Assembly (NCBI GenBank): GCA_050247235.1
Contig: JBFWUN010000016.1
Location: 1 to 64,000 of the forward strand
Reading direction: 5' to 3'
Length of the DNA stretch: 64,000 nt
DNA from: CAIKBL01 sp050247235
GTDB lineage: Bacteria; Pseudomonadota; Gammaproteobacteria; Ga0077536
Every line of letters begins with the position of its first letter. The stretch's first letter is position 1. Of the stretch, positions 34,396 to 43,204 are shown in pieces. Position numbers and translations under genes: made by a program. The notes beneath the pieces were generated by a model. It saw only the letters and a program-made list of their open reading frames with translations. It had not been told where the DNA came from and did no database searches.

Positions 34396-35631
34396 ATGAT
34401 CCTGACGTCCATCCACGACATCGATGCGACGCGCTGGGACGCGCTGGTCGGCGCGGGCGGCATCACGCGCTCGCACGCGTATCTCGCCGCGGTCGAGTCC
34501 GCCGGTATCGCGGGCAGCCGGTTCTTCTATCCCGTGATTTTCAACGCGCGCAACGAGATGGTCGCGCACGCGTGCGTCGCGACGGTGGTAACCGATTTCG
34601 CCCAGCTGCTGCCCGCGGCACTGCAGCGACTGGCGCGCGGGATCCGTCGCGCGTGGCCGGGTTTCCTGCGCGTTCGGATCACGGAGTGCGCGGTGCCGCT
34701 CGTCGCGGGACACCCGGTCTCGTTACGGGCGGACGCCCCGCGCGACCTCGTGATGCGTCGAGTCGCCGACGCCGCGCATGACATCGCGCGGACCCAGGGC
34801 AGCCCGATCGTGCTCGTCAGGGACCTGCTGCCCGAGCACGCCCCGGATATCGCGACGCTCCTCGCGCATGGGTTCCATAAAGTCGCCAACATGCCACTCG
34901 CGCGCATCGACGTGCGCTGGCGCAGCCACGCGGCCTATCTCGAGGACATGCGGCCGCGGTATCGCAAGGATGTGGAGCGGCGCCTGCGGCGGGCGCGGGC
35001 GGCGGGACTGTCGGTGGTCGACGTGTGCGACTACGCGACCCACGCAGACACGTGGTGCGCACAAGCCCGGGGCGTGTTCGAGTCCGCACAACGGTTCAAG
35101 CGGGAGATGATCACCCCCGACTACTACCGGCAGGTCGCGCACACCCTCGGTGAGCGCAGCCGGTTGTTCGCGGTATTGCGCGACGGCCGTCCGGTGGCGC
35201 ACGGGCTGATCGTGTTCGACGCGACGCAGACCGTCGCGACGTTCTTCGGGCGTGAACCCGGCCCGCCAGGGTATGCCTGGTTCCTGCTGGCCGACGAGGT
35301 TCTCCGCTTCGCAATCGCGCGCGGCAGCCGCTACCTGCAGCTGGGACTGGGGTCGTATCCGGCCAAGGGCCTCATCGGGGCGACGTTCGAGCCGCTCGCG
35401 ATCTGCTGCCGCAGCCGCCACGCATGGCTCAACCTGCTGATGCGACTCAAGCCCGATCTCGTCAATGCCGGTCGCCAGGCAACCCCACGCATCTTCCGCG
35501 ATCAGGTGTCGCGCGCGGCATGCGGGACGGCGTCCAGCACACCCCCGATGAGTGCGACGGACAGCCGCGCGACGTACGCGAGTGAACCGAGCACCAGCGC
35601 ATCGCCGAACGACAGGCCGAGCCACACGTAG
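34396..35631 (+). CDS. FemAB/BioF2-like GNAT-fold acyltransferase
   Basis: As drawn, 411 residues from the ATG at 34396 (the in-frame ATG at 34270 is an alternative). It begins with a domain typified by HAYLAAVESAGIAGSRFFYP. The C-terminal half carries YRKDVERRLRRARAAGLSV, LFAVLRDGRPVAHGLIVFD and QLGLGSYPAKGLIGATFEPL, as in the Acetyltransf_6 (BioF2-like/FemAB-like) group. Such proteins transfer acyl or aminoacyl groups, but the substrate is unknown. The natural end is probably near residue 375. The last ~40 residues are Ser/Thr/Pro-rich and lie antisense to the next gene, which overlaps by 130 nt. It may work with the neighbouring lysyl-PG-synthase-like membrane protein, by proximity only. 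Confidence 0.72.
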   Translation: MILTSIHDIDATRWDALVGAGGITRSHAYLAAVESAGIAGSRFFYPVIFNARNEMVAHACVATVVTDFAQLLPAALQRLARGIRRAWPGFLRVRITECAVPLVAGHPVSLRADAPRDLVMRRVADAAHDIARTQGSPIVLVRDLLPEHAPDIATLLAHGFHKVANMPLARIDVRWRSHAAYLEDMRPRYRKDVERRLRRARAAGLSVVDVCDYATHADTWCAQARGVFESAQRFKREMITPDYYRQVAHTLGERSRLFAVLRDGRPVAHGLIVFDATQTVATFFGREPGPPGYAWFLLADEVLRFAIARGSRYLQLGLGSYPAKGLIGATFEPLAICCRSRHAWLNLLMRLKPDLVNAGRQATPRIFRDQVSRAACGTASSTPPMSATDSRATYASEPSTSASPNDRPSHT

Positions 35632-36380
35632 AGACCCGTCGCGGCGACGTCACCCAGGTGAAGACCGCCGAGATTGAACGGGATGACCTGCAGCAGCGAC
35701 CCGCACGCGTTGACCGCGAGCACGACATGCCACGACGCGTCCAGGCCGGCTGCGGTGGCGACGACGTGAATCGCGGCCGCCAGCAGCGCCTGCATCGCGA
35801 GTGAGCACAGGAGCGCCTCGGCGAGCGGCCGTCGCCGTGCGAACAGCGGTGCGAGCCGGTGCAGCGCGCCGGCGCGATCGCGTCGCGCGAGCAGTACACC
35901 CGCCACGACGATCGCGCCGGCTGCCAGCGGCACGATGGCAGGCCATCCACGGGTGTCGACGAACACGCCCATGCCGGCGCCGGCGAGCAGCAGCAGCGCC
36001 GCGGTGCCGATCGCATGGTCACCGACGATGGCACGCGCGACAGGTCCCGACGCCATGCCCGGCCGCGCGGCACGCGCGAGCAGGAAGCGGCTCAGGTCGT
36101 TGCCGATGGACAGCGGCACGAAGCAGTGATGGAACAGCGCGCGGGCACACACGCGAAACGCCGTGCCAAAGCCGATCTCGAGCGACGCGCAGCGCAGCGA
36201 CGCGCGGAACCGTGCGGCGTAGCACGCGAACGACGCGATGGTCAGGCCGAATCCGGCCGCGAGCGGCCCAGACTGTCCGATCGCGCGGAGTGCGCTCTCG
36301 TTGCCGAGCGTGCGACACAGGTAGAGGAGTCCGGCGAGCACGCCGGTGGTCCGCAGGAGTGCGAGGATTTGCTGCCTCAA
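35502..36380 (-). CDS. lysylphosphatidylglycerol synthase TM-region-like (UPF0104) membrane protein
   Basis: An integral membrane protein of about 292 residues with six to eight hydrophobic helices. The family hallmarks are FHHCFVPLSIGNDLSRFLLA, VVGDHAIGT-like segments and the late QVIPFNLGGLHLGD stretch. It lacks the soluble aminoacyl-transferase domain of MprF, so it may act as a flippase-like or lipid-handling protein. I set the start at the TTG at 36380, which overlaps the purL stop (TTGA). The GTG at 36455 would give 317 residues but a 79-nt overlap with purL. Its 3' end overlaps the opposing FemAB-like ORF. Confidence 0.75.
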   Translation of the reverse strand: MRQQILALLRTTGVLAGLLYLCRTLGNESALRAIGQSGPLAAGFGLTIASFACYAARFRASLRCASLEIGFGTAFRVCARALFHHCFVPLSIGNDLSRFLLARAARPGMASGPVARAIVGDHAIGTAALLLLAGAGMGVFVDTRGWPAIVPLAAGAIVVAGVLLARRDRAGALHRLAPLFARRRPLAEALLCSLAMQALLAAAIHVVATAAGLDASWHVVLAVNACGSLLQVIPFNLGGLHLGDVAATGLYVWLGLSFGDALVLGSLAYVARLSVALIGGVLDAVPHAARDT

Positions 36381-39300
36381 GCCACGAAGCGCCGCGCGTT
36401 CGCGAAAATTCCGAACCAGGGCGACTCCGCGGCACACCAGTCCGCCGAGATCCACGAGAACTGCCGCCGCAGGTACACGCGCTCGGGGTGCGGCATCAGG
36501 ATCGTCGCGCGGCCATCCGTCGATGTCACGCCGGTCACGCCGGCCGGTGATCCGTTGGGGTTGTGCGGATAATGCAGGGCGGTCGCGCCGCGGTTGTCCA
36601 CGAAACGCATACAGACACCCGTCGGTGCGCCGTCGAACTCCGCCCGGCCTTCGCCGTGCGCGACGGTGATTGGCGCCTGCAGGCCCGCCATACCGGTGAA
36701 AAGCACCGACGGCGACGTTGCGATCTCGACCATCGCAAGCCGTGCTTCGAACTGTTCGGAGCGGTTGCGCAGGAACGCAGGCCAGTGGCCGGCGCCGGGA
36801 ATGATCGACTTCAGCTGCGACAGCATCTGGCAGCCATTGCAGACTCCGAACGTGAACGTCCCGGGCCGTGCGAAGAACGCGGCAAATTCATCGTAGGTGC
36901 GCGTGTTGTAGAGGATCGAACGCGCCCAGCCGCTGCCCGCCCCGAGCACATCCCCGTATGAGAAGCCGCCGCAGGCCACGGCGCCAGCGAAGCCCGCGAG
37001 CGTCACTGTGCCCGACAGCAGGTCGGACATGTGCACGTCGTACGCATCGAAGCCGGCGCGGTCGAACGCGGCGGCCATTTCGCGATGCCCGTTGACACCC
37101 TGCTCGCGCAGGATCGCGACCTTGGGACGGGTGGTCGCTGCCGCCGGCACTGCCGGGATGACCTCCGGCGGGAGGACGAGCCGCAATCCGGGGTCGTGAC
37201 GATCCAGGATCGTCGCGAGTTCCTCGTCCGCGCACACCGGGTCGTCGCGCAGCCGCTGCATCTCGATGGTGGTCGCAGTCCACTGTTCAAGCGGCACGAA
37301 CAGGTCGTCCGCGTAGAGCGGCGTGTTCCCGGTGCGAATCGACACCGACGTGTCGTCCCGCACGTGACCGAGCACGTGCACGTGCCCGCCGAGATCGCTC
37401 ATGCGCGCGAACTGCGCGCATACGTCAGTCACATCAGTGGAGGCGACCTGCAGCACCGCGCCGAGTTCCTCGCAGAACAGCGCGCCATGCGGTGTGCCGC
37501 CGAGCACGGCGAGGTCGACGTCGAACCCCGTCCGCCCCGCAAACGCCATTTCGAGCAACGTCACGATGAGCCCGCCGTCCGAGCGATCGTGGTAGGCGAG
37601 GACATGGCCCGTGTCGTTCAGGAGTTGCAGCGTGCGGAAGAAATCGACGAGATCCGCCGCCGATTCAACATCCGGTGGCGCGGCGCCGAGCGCACCGCAG
37701 ACCTGTGCGAATACCGAGGCGCCGAGCCGCTGACGTCCGCGCGCAAGGTCGACGAACAGCAGGACGCTGTCGGTCCGTTTCCTGAGCTGTGGCGTGAGCG
37801 ACATTCGCACGTCCGCGACCGGCGCGAACGCCGACACGACCAGGCTGAGCGGCGCCACCGTCGAGTGCTCGCCCGCGTCATCCCCCCATTTCGTGCGCAT
37901 CGACATCGAATCCTTGCCGACCGGGATACAGATGCCGAGTGCCTGACACAACTCGCCCGCCGCGCGGACCGCCGCGTACAGCGTGGCATCCTCGCCGGGC
38001 GCGCCGGCCGCTGCCATCCAGTTGGCCGACAGCACGATGTCGGACGGATCGAGCACGCGCGCGGCGGCCAGGTTCGTGATGGCCTCACCGATGGCCATCC
38101 GCGCGGACGCCGCACCGTCGAGCAGCGCGAGCGGCGCGCGCTCGCCGAGCGCGAATGCTTCGCCTGCGCACCCGTGGAAATCGAGCGCCGTCACCGCGCA
38201 GTCGGCCACGGGCACCTGCCACGGGCCGACCATCTGATCACGGACCGACAGCCCGCCGACACTGCGATCCCCGATCGTGATCAGGAAGCGCTTGTCGCCG
38301 ACCGCGGGAAATCTCAGCACCCGTTCGATCAGCGTGCCGAGTTCCCGGCCTGCGTCGGGCAGCGCTGTTGCGCACGGCGGTTCGCGGGTTGCCTGCCGGA
38401 ACATTTTTGGCGGCTTGCCGAAAATCACGTCCATCGGGAGATCGATCACCGCCACATCCGTCGTGCGGTCCCACAGGAGCAGGTGTTCCTCGGCGGTGGT
38501 CTCGCCGAGCACTGCCACCGGGCAGCGTTCGCGCGCACAGATCTCCAGCAGCGTGGGCAGCGCCGCGGCCTCGACGCCGAGCACGTAACGCTCCTGCGCT
38601 TCGTTGCACCAGATCTCGAGGGGCGACATGCTCGCGTCGGCGTTCGGAATCTCGCGCAGTTCAAGGCGACCGCCGCGCCCGCTGTCGTGCAGCAGTTCCG
38701 GGATCGCGTTGGAAAGGCCGCCGGCTCCAACGTCGTGGATGGAGATGATCGGATTCGCGTCGCCGCACGCACAACAGGCGTCAATCACCTCCTGTGCGCG
38801 CCGCTCCATCTCCGCGTTGTCGCGCTGAACCGAGGCGAAGTCGAGTTCGCCGTCGCCTGCCCCGCCGCGCTGCGAGGACGCCGCCCCGCCGCCCAGCCCG
38901 ATCAGCATCGCGGGCCCGCCGAGCACGACGACCTTCGCGCCAACCGGCAGCCGGCGTTTCTCCACGTGTCCCGGGCGCACGTTGCCGAGCCCGCCCGCCA
39001 GCATGATCGGCTTGTCGTAGCCGCGGAGCACGTGCGGGGACGTGCGGTGTTCGAACGTGCGGAAGTATCCGCCAAGCGCAGGTCGGCCGAACTCGTTGTT
39101 GAAGGCGGCCGCGCCGATGGGTCCTTCGAGCATGATCTGGAGCGGGCTCGCGAGCTGCGGTGCGTGCGACCGCGGGCCCTCCCACGGCTGCGTGAAACCG
39201 GGGATCCGCAGGTGCGACACGCTGAACCCGCTGAAGCCCGCCTTGGGCCGCGCGCCGCGTCCCGTCGCGCCCTCGTCGCGGATCTCGCCGCCCGCGCCGG

Positions 39301-40234
39301 TGGCGGCCCCCGGGTATGGCGAGATGCCGGTAGGGTGGTTGTGGGTCTCCACCTTCATCAGCAGGTGCAGATCCTCGGTCTGCGCGCGGTACATGCGCGA
39401 ATCCGGCGCGATCTCCCAGCGTTCGCCGCGGTAGCCGCGAGTGACGGCCGCATTGTCCCGGTAGGCGGACAGCACGTGGTTCGGGTGTGCGGCGTGCGTC
39501 GCACGGATCATCGCGAACAGGCTGGACGGCGCCATCTCGCCATCGATTTCCCAGTCGGCGTTGAAGATCTTGTGCCGGCAGTGCTCGGAGTTCGCCTGTG
39601 CGAACATCATCAGCTCGGCGTCGGTGGGATCACGGGCAAGCGCGCGGTAGCGCTCCGCGAGGTAATCGATCTCGTCCGCCGCGAGTGCGAGCCCCAGCCT
39701 GGCGTCGAGGGCAACCAGCGCAGCCCGGCCGTCCCGGGTGAACGGCACGCGGCCGAGCCGACCCGGTGCCGGTTCCTCGGCGGCGAGCAACGCGTCCGGC
39801 GTCTCGAACAGGCGCTCGGTCATCCGATCGAAAAGATGCGGTGCCACCTCCGACCACCCCCTGGCATCCAGGCCCGTGGCCTCCCACAGCACCGCCCGCT
39901 CGATGCCCTCGATACCGTCGAGTCCGCAGTTGCGCGCGATATCGGTGGCCTTGCTGGACCACGGTGACCGTGCGCCGCGGCGGGGCGCGACGAAACGGGC
40001 GCCTGCCGGGAGCACGAACGGCACGTCGTCCGCGTGCAGCAGCGCCGCGAGTCGCGCGACTTCGCGCGGTTCGAGTGGTCGCGCGCTCCACACCGCATAG
40101 ACATGGCGGGCGGACAATGTCGTGAGTCCAGGGGCGACGGGTGCGAGGCGCGCGCGCAGGCGTTCGATCCGAAAAGGGGAAAAGGCGGGGCCGCCCGGGA
40201 ACAGCCGGGCCGCGCGCAGTGACTCTGCAGGCAT
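36377..40234 (-). CDS. purL: phosphoribosylformylglycinamidine synthase, single-chain
   Basis: Large PurL (FGAR amidotransferase, ATP, glutamine) for purine synthesis: 1285 residues, close to the E. coli enzyme. From N to C: a PurS-like N-domain (about 1-150), the tandem AIRS-type synthetase halves with HNHPTGISPYPGAATGAGGE and HDVGAGGLSNAIPEL, GKDSMSMRTKW in the second half, and a class I glutaminase domain with nucleophile in GVCNGCQMLSQL and VAHGEGRAEF. The ATG at 40234 (MPAESLRAARLFPGGPAFS) matches known PurL N-termini. Longer in-frame starts at 40270 and 40468 add low-quality sequence. Confidence 0.97.
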   Translation of the reverse strand: MPAESLRAARLFPGGPAFSPFRIERLRARLAPVAPGLTTLSARHVYAVWSARPLEPREVARLAALLHADDVPFVLPAGARFVAPRRGARSPWSSKATDIARNCGLDGIEGIERAVLWEATGLDARGWSEVAPHLFDRMTERLFETPDALLAAEEPAPGRLGRVPFTRDGRAALVALDARLGLALAADEIDYLAERYRALARDPTDAELMMFAQANSEHCRHKIFNADWEIDGEMAPSSLFAMIRATHAAHPNHVLSAYRDNAAVTRGYRGERWEIAPDSRMYRAQTEDLHLLMKVETHNHPTGISPYPGAATGAGGEIRDEGATGRGARPKAGFSGFSVSHLRIPGFTQPWEGPRSHAPQLASPLQIMLEGPIGAAAFNNEFGRPALGGYFRTFEHRTSPHVLRGYDKPIMLAGGLGNVRPGHVEKRRLPVGAKVVVLGGPAMLIGLGGGAASSQRGGAGDGELDFASVQRDNAEMERRAQEVIDACCACGDANPIISIHDVGAGGLSNAIPELLHDSGRGGRLELREIPNADASMSPLEIWCNEAQERYVLGVEAAALPTLLEICARERCPVAVLGETTAEEHLLLWDRTTDVAVIDLPMDVIFGKPPKMFRQATREPPCATALPDAGRELGTLIERVLRFPAVGDKRFLITIGDRSVGGLSVRDQMVGPWQVPVADCAVTALDFHGCAGEAFALGERAPLALLDGAASARMAIGEAITNLAAARVLDPSDIVLSANWMAAAGAPGEDATLYAAVRAAGELCQALGICIPVGKDSMSMRTKWGDDAGEHSTVAPLSLVVSAFAPVADVRMSLTPQLRKRTDSVLLFVDLARGRQRLGASVFAQVCGALGAAPPDVESAADLVDFFRTLQLLNDTGHVLAYHDRSDGGLIVTLLEMAFAGRTGFDVDLAVLGGTPHGALFCEELGAVLQVASTDVTDVCAQFARMSDLGGHVHVLGHVRDDTSVSIRTGNTPLYADDLFVPLEQWTATTIEMQRLRDDPVCADEELATILDRHDPGLRLVLPPEVIPAVPAAATTRPKVAILREQGVNGHREMAAAFDRAGFDAYDVHMSDLLSGTVTLAGFAGAVACGGFSYGDVLGAGSGWARSILYNTRTYDEFAAFFARPGTFTFGVCNGCQMLSQLKSIIPGAGHWPAFLRNRSEQFEARLAMVEIATSPSVLFTGMAGLQAPITVAHGEGRAEFDGAPTGVCMRFVDNRGATALHYPHNPNGSPAGVTGVTSTDGRATILMPHPERVYLRRQFSWISADWCAAESPWFGIFANARRFVA

Positions 40235-40340
40235 GATGCGTCTTGCGTCGAGGTTGGGGTCGGGAGGCATCCTTGAACGCCGCCTCGCCCGGGTTATCGA
40301 TGCCGTGGCGTGCGCGTGGCAGCCGCGGCCGCGCGGCGGA

Positions 40341-41204
40341 TCAGGGCTGCTCGTCGACCCGCACCCACACGGAATAGCTATTGTCGCCCTGCCGCCGGGT
40401 TCGCGCCAGCAGTTCGGCGTCCGCGGCGCCGGTGGTGAGGTTCGCGCCGGCGAGCGCGATCCACTCACCCAGACGTCCGCTGACGGTGGTCTCCACCGAG
40501 CGGGTGTCGATCGCGCCGGACCCGTGGGGGTCGGCGTGCTCGAGGCGCGGCGAGACGTCCAGGATCACGCGCTCGCCCTGCACGCGCGGCGTCACGTAGA
40601 ACCCCGAAGACACGTCACGATACTCGATGCCGCCTGCGACACCGACCCCCAGCGGCGTGAGCGTCGACTGGACGTACGGAAGCGGCACCTGCTGACCTGT
40701 CGCGATAAACGCCGGCTGACCCTCCATCGCCAGCACGAAGTGGAGATTGCCGGTGTCCTGTCGTGAATCCGTGCGCGTGGTCCGGTAAGTGACCTCGCCG
40801 CGCGGTGTCTCCACGCCGAGGGCCGCGCTGCCCGCCGGGCCCCGGTCCGGTACTCCTGCGGCGAAATCCCCCGTGTGCAAGTGCCCGGACAGCGCGTCCT
40901 CACGCGCCTGGGCGACCACCGCCGCGTCCTGGGTCACGGAGATCCGCAGCTGACGGATCCGCGTGTCCAGCGCGGCCAGCACCTCGCGCAGTTCCGCAAG
41001 GTTCTCCGGCGTCGTGCGCAGGATGAGCTGGTTGGACGTGCCGGTTGCGGTGGCGCCGGGCGCGAGGACGGGCTGAATGACGGGAAGCACATCGCGCACG
41101 AGACGATGCTCGAGCGGGATGACTTCGAGCACCATGCGCTCCGCGCCCGCCACGGCGGCGAAGCCCCACAGCAGCACAATACGCAGCAGCGCGCCCGGTT
41201 TCAT
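40341..41204 (-). CDS. exported secretin-like protein (NolW/N-domain plus partial secretin-like region)
   Basis: A 287-residue protein with a signal peptide (cleavage near AGA, residues 19-21). It has a secretin N-domain (about 26-90: VLEVIPLEHRLVRDVLPVIQ, then GTSNQLILRTTPENLAELREVL). A second half (about 150-287) recalls the secretin beta-domain: GQQVPLPYVQSTL, GVAGGIEYRDVSSGFYVTPRV and LDVSPRL. It is too short for a full secretin and stands alone with no T2SS or T4P genes nearby. Roles could include an accessory periplasmic protein. It runs with purB and the small gene upstream. The 106 nt before purL hold nothing I recognise. Confidence 0.75.
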   Translation of the reverse strand: MKPGALLRIVLLWGFAAVAGAERMVLEVIPLEHRLVRDVLPVIQPVLAPGATATGTSNQLILRTTPENLAELREVLAALDTRIRQLRISVTQDAAVVAQAREDALSGHLHTGDFAAGVPDRGPAGSAALGVETPRGEVTYRTTRTDSRQDTGNLHFVLAMEGQPAFIATGQQVPLPYVQSTLTPLGVGVAGGIEYRDVSSGFYVTPRVQGERVILDVSPRLEHADPHGSGAIDTRSVETTVSGRLGEWIALAGANLTTGAADAELLARTRRQGDNSYSVWVRVDEQP

Positions 41205-41208
41205 CGGT

Positions 41209-41712
41209 CTAGAGGTGAAGCCGGCGCAGGTTGCCGTCCGGCTGGGCGCGCTGCCATATCTCGTCCAGGCGGTTCACGAGCGCGCGCGCGAGGCGCCGGT
41301 CATCGAAGTTCGCGGTGGCCTCGTAGCGATCGCTGAACCGCCGGTGGAGATAGCCGGTGGCGTCCGCGACCAGCCACGCCTCGTTGAATTCCTTGTACTC
41401 CTCGGACGGAATCCGGATCGTCACGAAGCTGGAGAGCCGTTGCGCGAGCTCGACGAGGCGATGCCCGCGCGCGATCACGGGCGCCGGGTCGAGCAGCAGG
41501 ATCCGCACCTGCACGCGGTGGCTGCCGACCACCAGCGCGCGCACCGCCGCGCCGAAGTCGTCCGTATCGTACAGTGCCGGGTCCAGGTGACGGGTCACGA
41601 TGTCCAGGCTGCGGCGCGCCTGGCGTGCGAGCGCGAGGCAGAGTTCCCCGACCTGTTCCCGTCGATCGATCTCCAGGGTCTCGTCGGTGGTGCCGAGGAT
41701 GCGTTCCGACAT
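41209..41712 (-). CDS. conserved protein, possibly phospholipase-D-like (DUF7931-like), unknown function
   Basis: A 167-residue soluble protein. The segment ARRSLDIVTRHLDPALYDTD followed by AVRALVVGSHRVQVRILLLDP recalls the half-domain found at the end of some GNAT proteins in Pseudomonas-type bacteria (DUF7931, phospholipase-D-like fold). No HKD catalytic motif is visible, so it is probably not a nuclease. It lies 3 nt after the purB stop and 4 nt before the secretin-like gene, and is likely co-transcribed with both. The family call is from memory. Confidence 0.65.
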   Translation of the reverse strand: MSERILGTTDETLEIDRREQVGELCLALARQARRSLDIVTRHLDPALYDTDDFGAAVRALVVGSHRVQVRILLLDPAPVIARGHRLVELAQRLSSFVTIRIPSEEYKEFNEAWLVADATGYLHRRFSDRYEATANFDDRRLARALVNRLDEIWQRAQPDGNLRRLHL

Positions 41713-41715
41713 CGC

Positions 41716-43101
41716 TCAGATCTCCCGCGCGAGCCGGATCGCGTCACCGAGGTAGGTTGCCGGGGAAAGGGCTTTCAGCCGTCCCCGCTCGCTGTCGGGC
41801 AGGGCAAGCGTGTCGATGAACGCGTGGAGGTCCGCCCGCTCGATCCGCGCGCCCCGCGTGAGTCCCTTGAGCACCTCGTAGGAGTCGGCGATGCCGTAAC
41901 GTCGCATCACGGTCTGGATTGGTTCGGCGAGTACTTCCCAGGCCGCGTCCAGGTCGGCGTCGAGCCGCGCGCGGTCGAGCGCCAGCTTGCCGAGGCCGCG
42001 CCGGCAGGACTCGAGCGCGATGACCGTGTAGCCCAGCGCCGCGCCGAGATTGCGCAGCACCGTGGAGTCGGTGAGATCGCGCTGCCAGCGCGAGATTGGC
42101 AGCTTCGCCGCGAAGTGCTCGAACAGCGCGTTCGCCACACCGCAGTTACCTTCCGCGTTCTCGAAATCGATCGGGTTCACTTTGTGCGGCATCGTCGAGG
42201 ACCCGACCTCGCTCGCGACCCGTTGCTGGCGGAAGTAACCGATGGAGATATAGCCCCACGCGTCACGGCAGAAATCGATCAGGATCGTGTTGAGCCGCTG
42301 GCCCGCCGCGCAGAACTCCGCGATGCAGTCGTGCGGTTCGATCTGAGTCGTGTAGGGGTTCCATTCCAGCCCGAGTGACGAGACAAACCCGCGCGACACC
42401 GCGGGCCAGTCGACGTCCGGGAACGCCGCCAGGTGAGCGTTGTAGTTGCCGACCGCGCCATTGAACTTGCCGAGGAGCGGCACCGAGGCGAGCTGCCCGG
42501 CCTGGCGCCGCAGCCGGGCCACCACGTTGGCGAGTTCCTTGCCCATGGTCGTCGGTGTCGCCGGCTGGCCGTGCGTGCGTGCGAGCATCGCCGCGTCGGC
42601 GCTGTCGTGGGCGAGCGCGACAAGCGCTGCTTCTATCGCACGGTACTTCGGCAGCAGCACGCCGTCACGTGCGTCCCGCAGCATCAGCGCGTGCGCCAGG
42701 TTGTTGATGTCTTCGGAAGTGCACGCGAAGTGCAGGAACGGGATCGCGCGCGCCAGTGTGGGGTGGGCTTCGCAGCGCTCCCGCAGGAAGTACTCCACCG
42801 CCTTCACGTCGTGGTTGGTGGTCTGTTCGATCGCCTTGATGCGGGTGGCGTCGGCGAGCGAGAACCCGGCGACGATCGCGTCCAGCCATGCATGCTCGTC
42901 TGCGGAGAACGGCGCTAACTCGGGGATACCGGGGTGCGCGGCGAGACACTGCAACCAGCGTACCTCGATGCGGGTCCGCGCGCGGATGAGCCCGAATTCG
43001 CTGAGGTGCTCGCGCAGCGCGACGGTATGGCGCGCGTAACGACCATCGAGCGGGGAGAGGGCGGTCAGCGGCTCGAGCGCTGGCGGACACTGTTCGATCA
43101 T
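41716..43101 (-). CDS. purB: adenylosuccinate lyase
   Basis: PurB releases fumarate from SAICAR and from adenylosuccinate. The protein has 461 residues of the long gammaproteobacterial type, starting with LTALSPLDGRYARHTVALR. The fumarase/aspartase signature GSSTMPHKVNPIDFENAEGN with the catalytic serine loop is intact. The ATG at 43101 is used; an in-frame start at 43137 adds 12 residues. A TTGCAA/TATTCT pair with 17-nt spacing lies immediately upstream (43109-43137), but it would place the transcript start on the ATG itself. Confidence 0.96.
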   Translation of the reverse strand: MIEQCPPALEPLTALSPLDGRYARHTVALREHLSEFGLIRARTRIEVRWLQCLAAHPGIPELAPFSADEHAWLDAIVAGFSLADATRIKAIEQTTNHDVKAVEYFLRERCEAHPTLARAIPFLHFACTSEDINNLAHALMLRDARDGVLLPKYRAIEAALVALAHDSADAAMLARTHGQPATPTTMGKELANVVARLRRQAGQLASVPLLGKFNGAVGNYNAHLAAFPDVDWPAVSRGFVSSLGLEWNPYTTQIEPHDCIAEFCAAGQRLNTILIDFCRDAWGYISIGYFRQQRVASEVGSSTMPHKVNPIDFENAEGNCGVANALFEHFAAKLPISRWQRDLTDSTVLRNLGAALGYTVIALESCRRGLGKLALDRARLDADLDAAWEVLAEPIQTVMRRYGIADSYEVLKGLTRGARIERADLHAFIDTLALPDSERGRLKALSPATYLGDAIRLAREI

Positions 43102-43204
43102 GCCGCGAAGAATACGAGCGGCAGCGATGGGTTGCAACGCAAAAAGCCACTACAATTCCCGCGCCCGGCTCGCGCTGCCGCGAGTCCCGAACAGACGGAG
43201 ATCC

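Noticed and set aside
37031..39967. 978-aa plus-strand open frame
   Set aside because: Antisense to purL; His/Arg/Asp-rich and without any domain.
40235..40468. N-terminal extension of purL
   Set aside because: Not conserved and compositionally unlike PurL; the ATG at 40234 fits the family.
43109..43137. TTGCAA-17-TATTCT as purB promoter
   Set aside because: Would place the transcript start on the purB ATG; only 4/6 matches each. Noted but not called.
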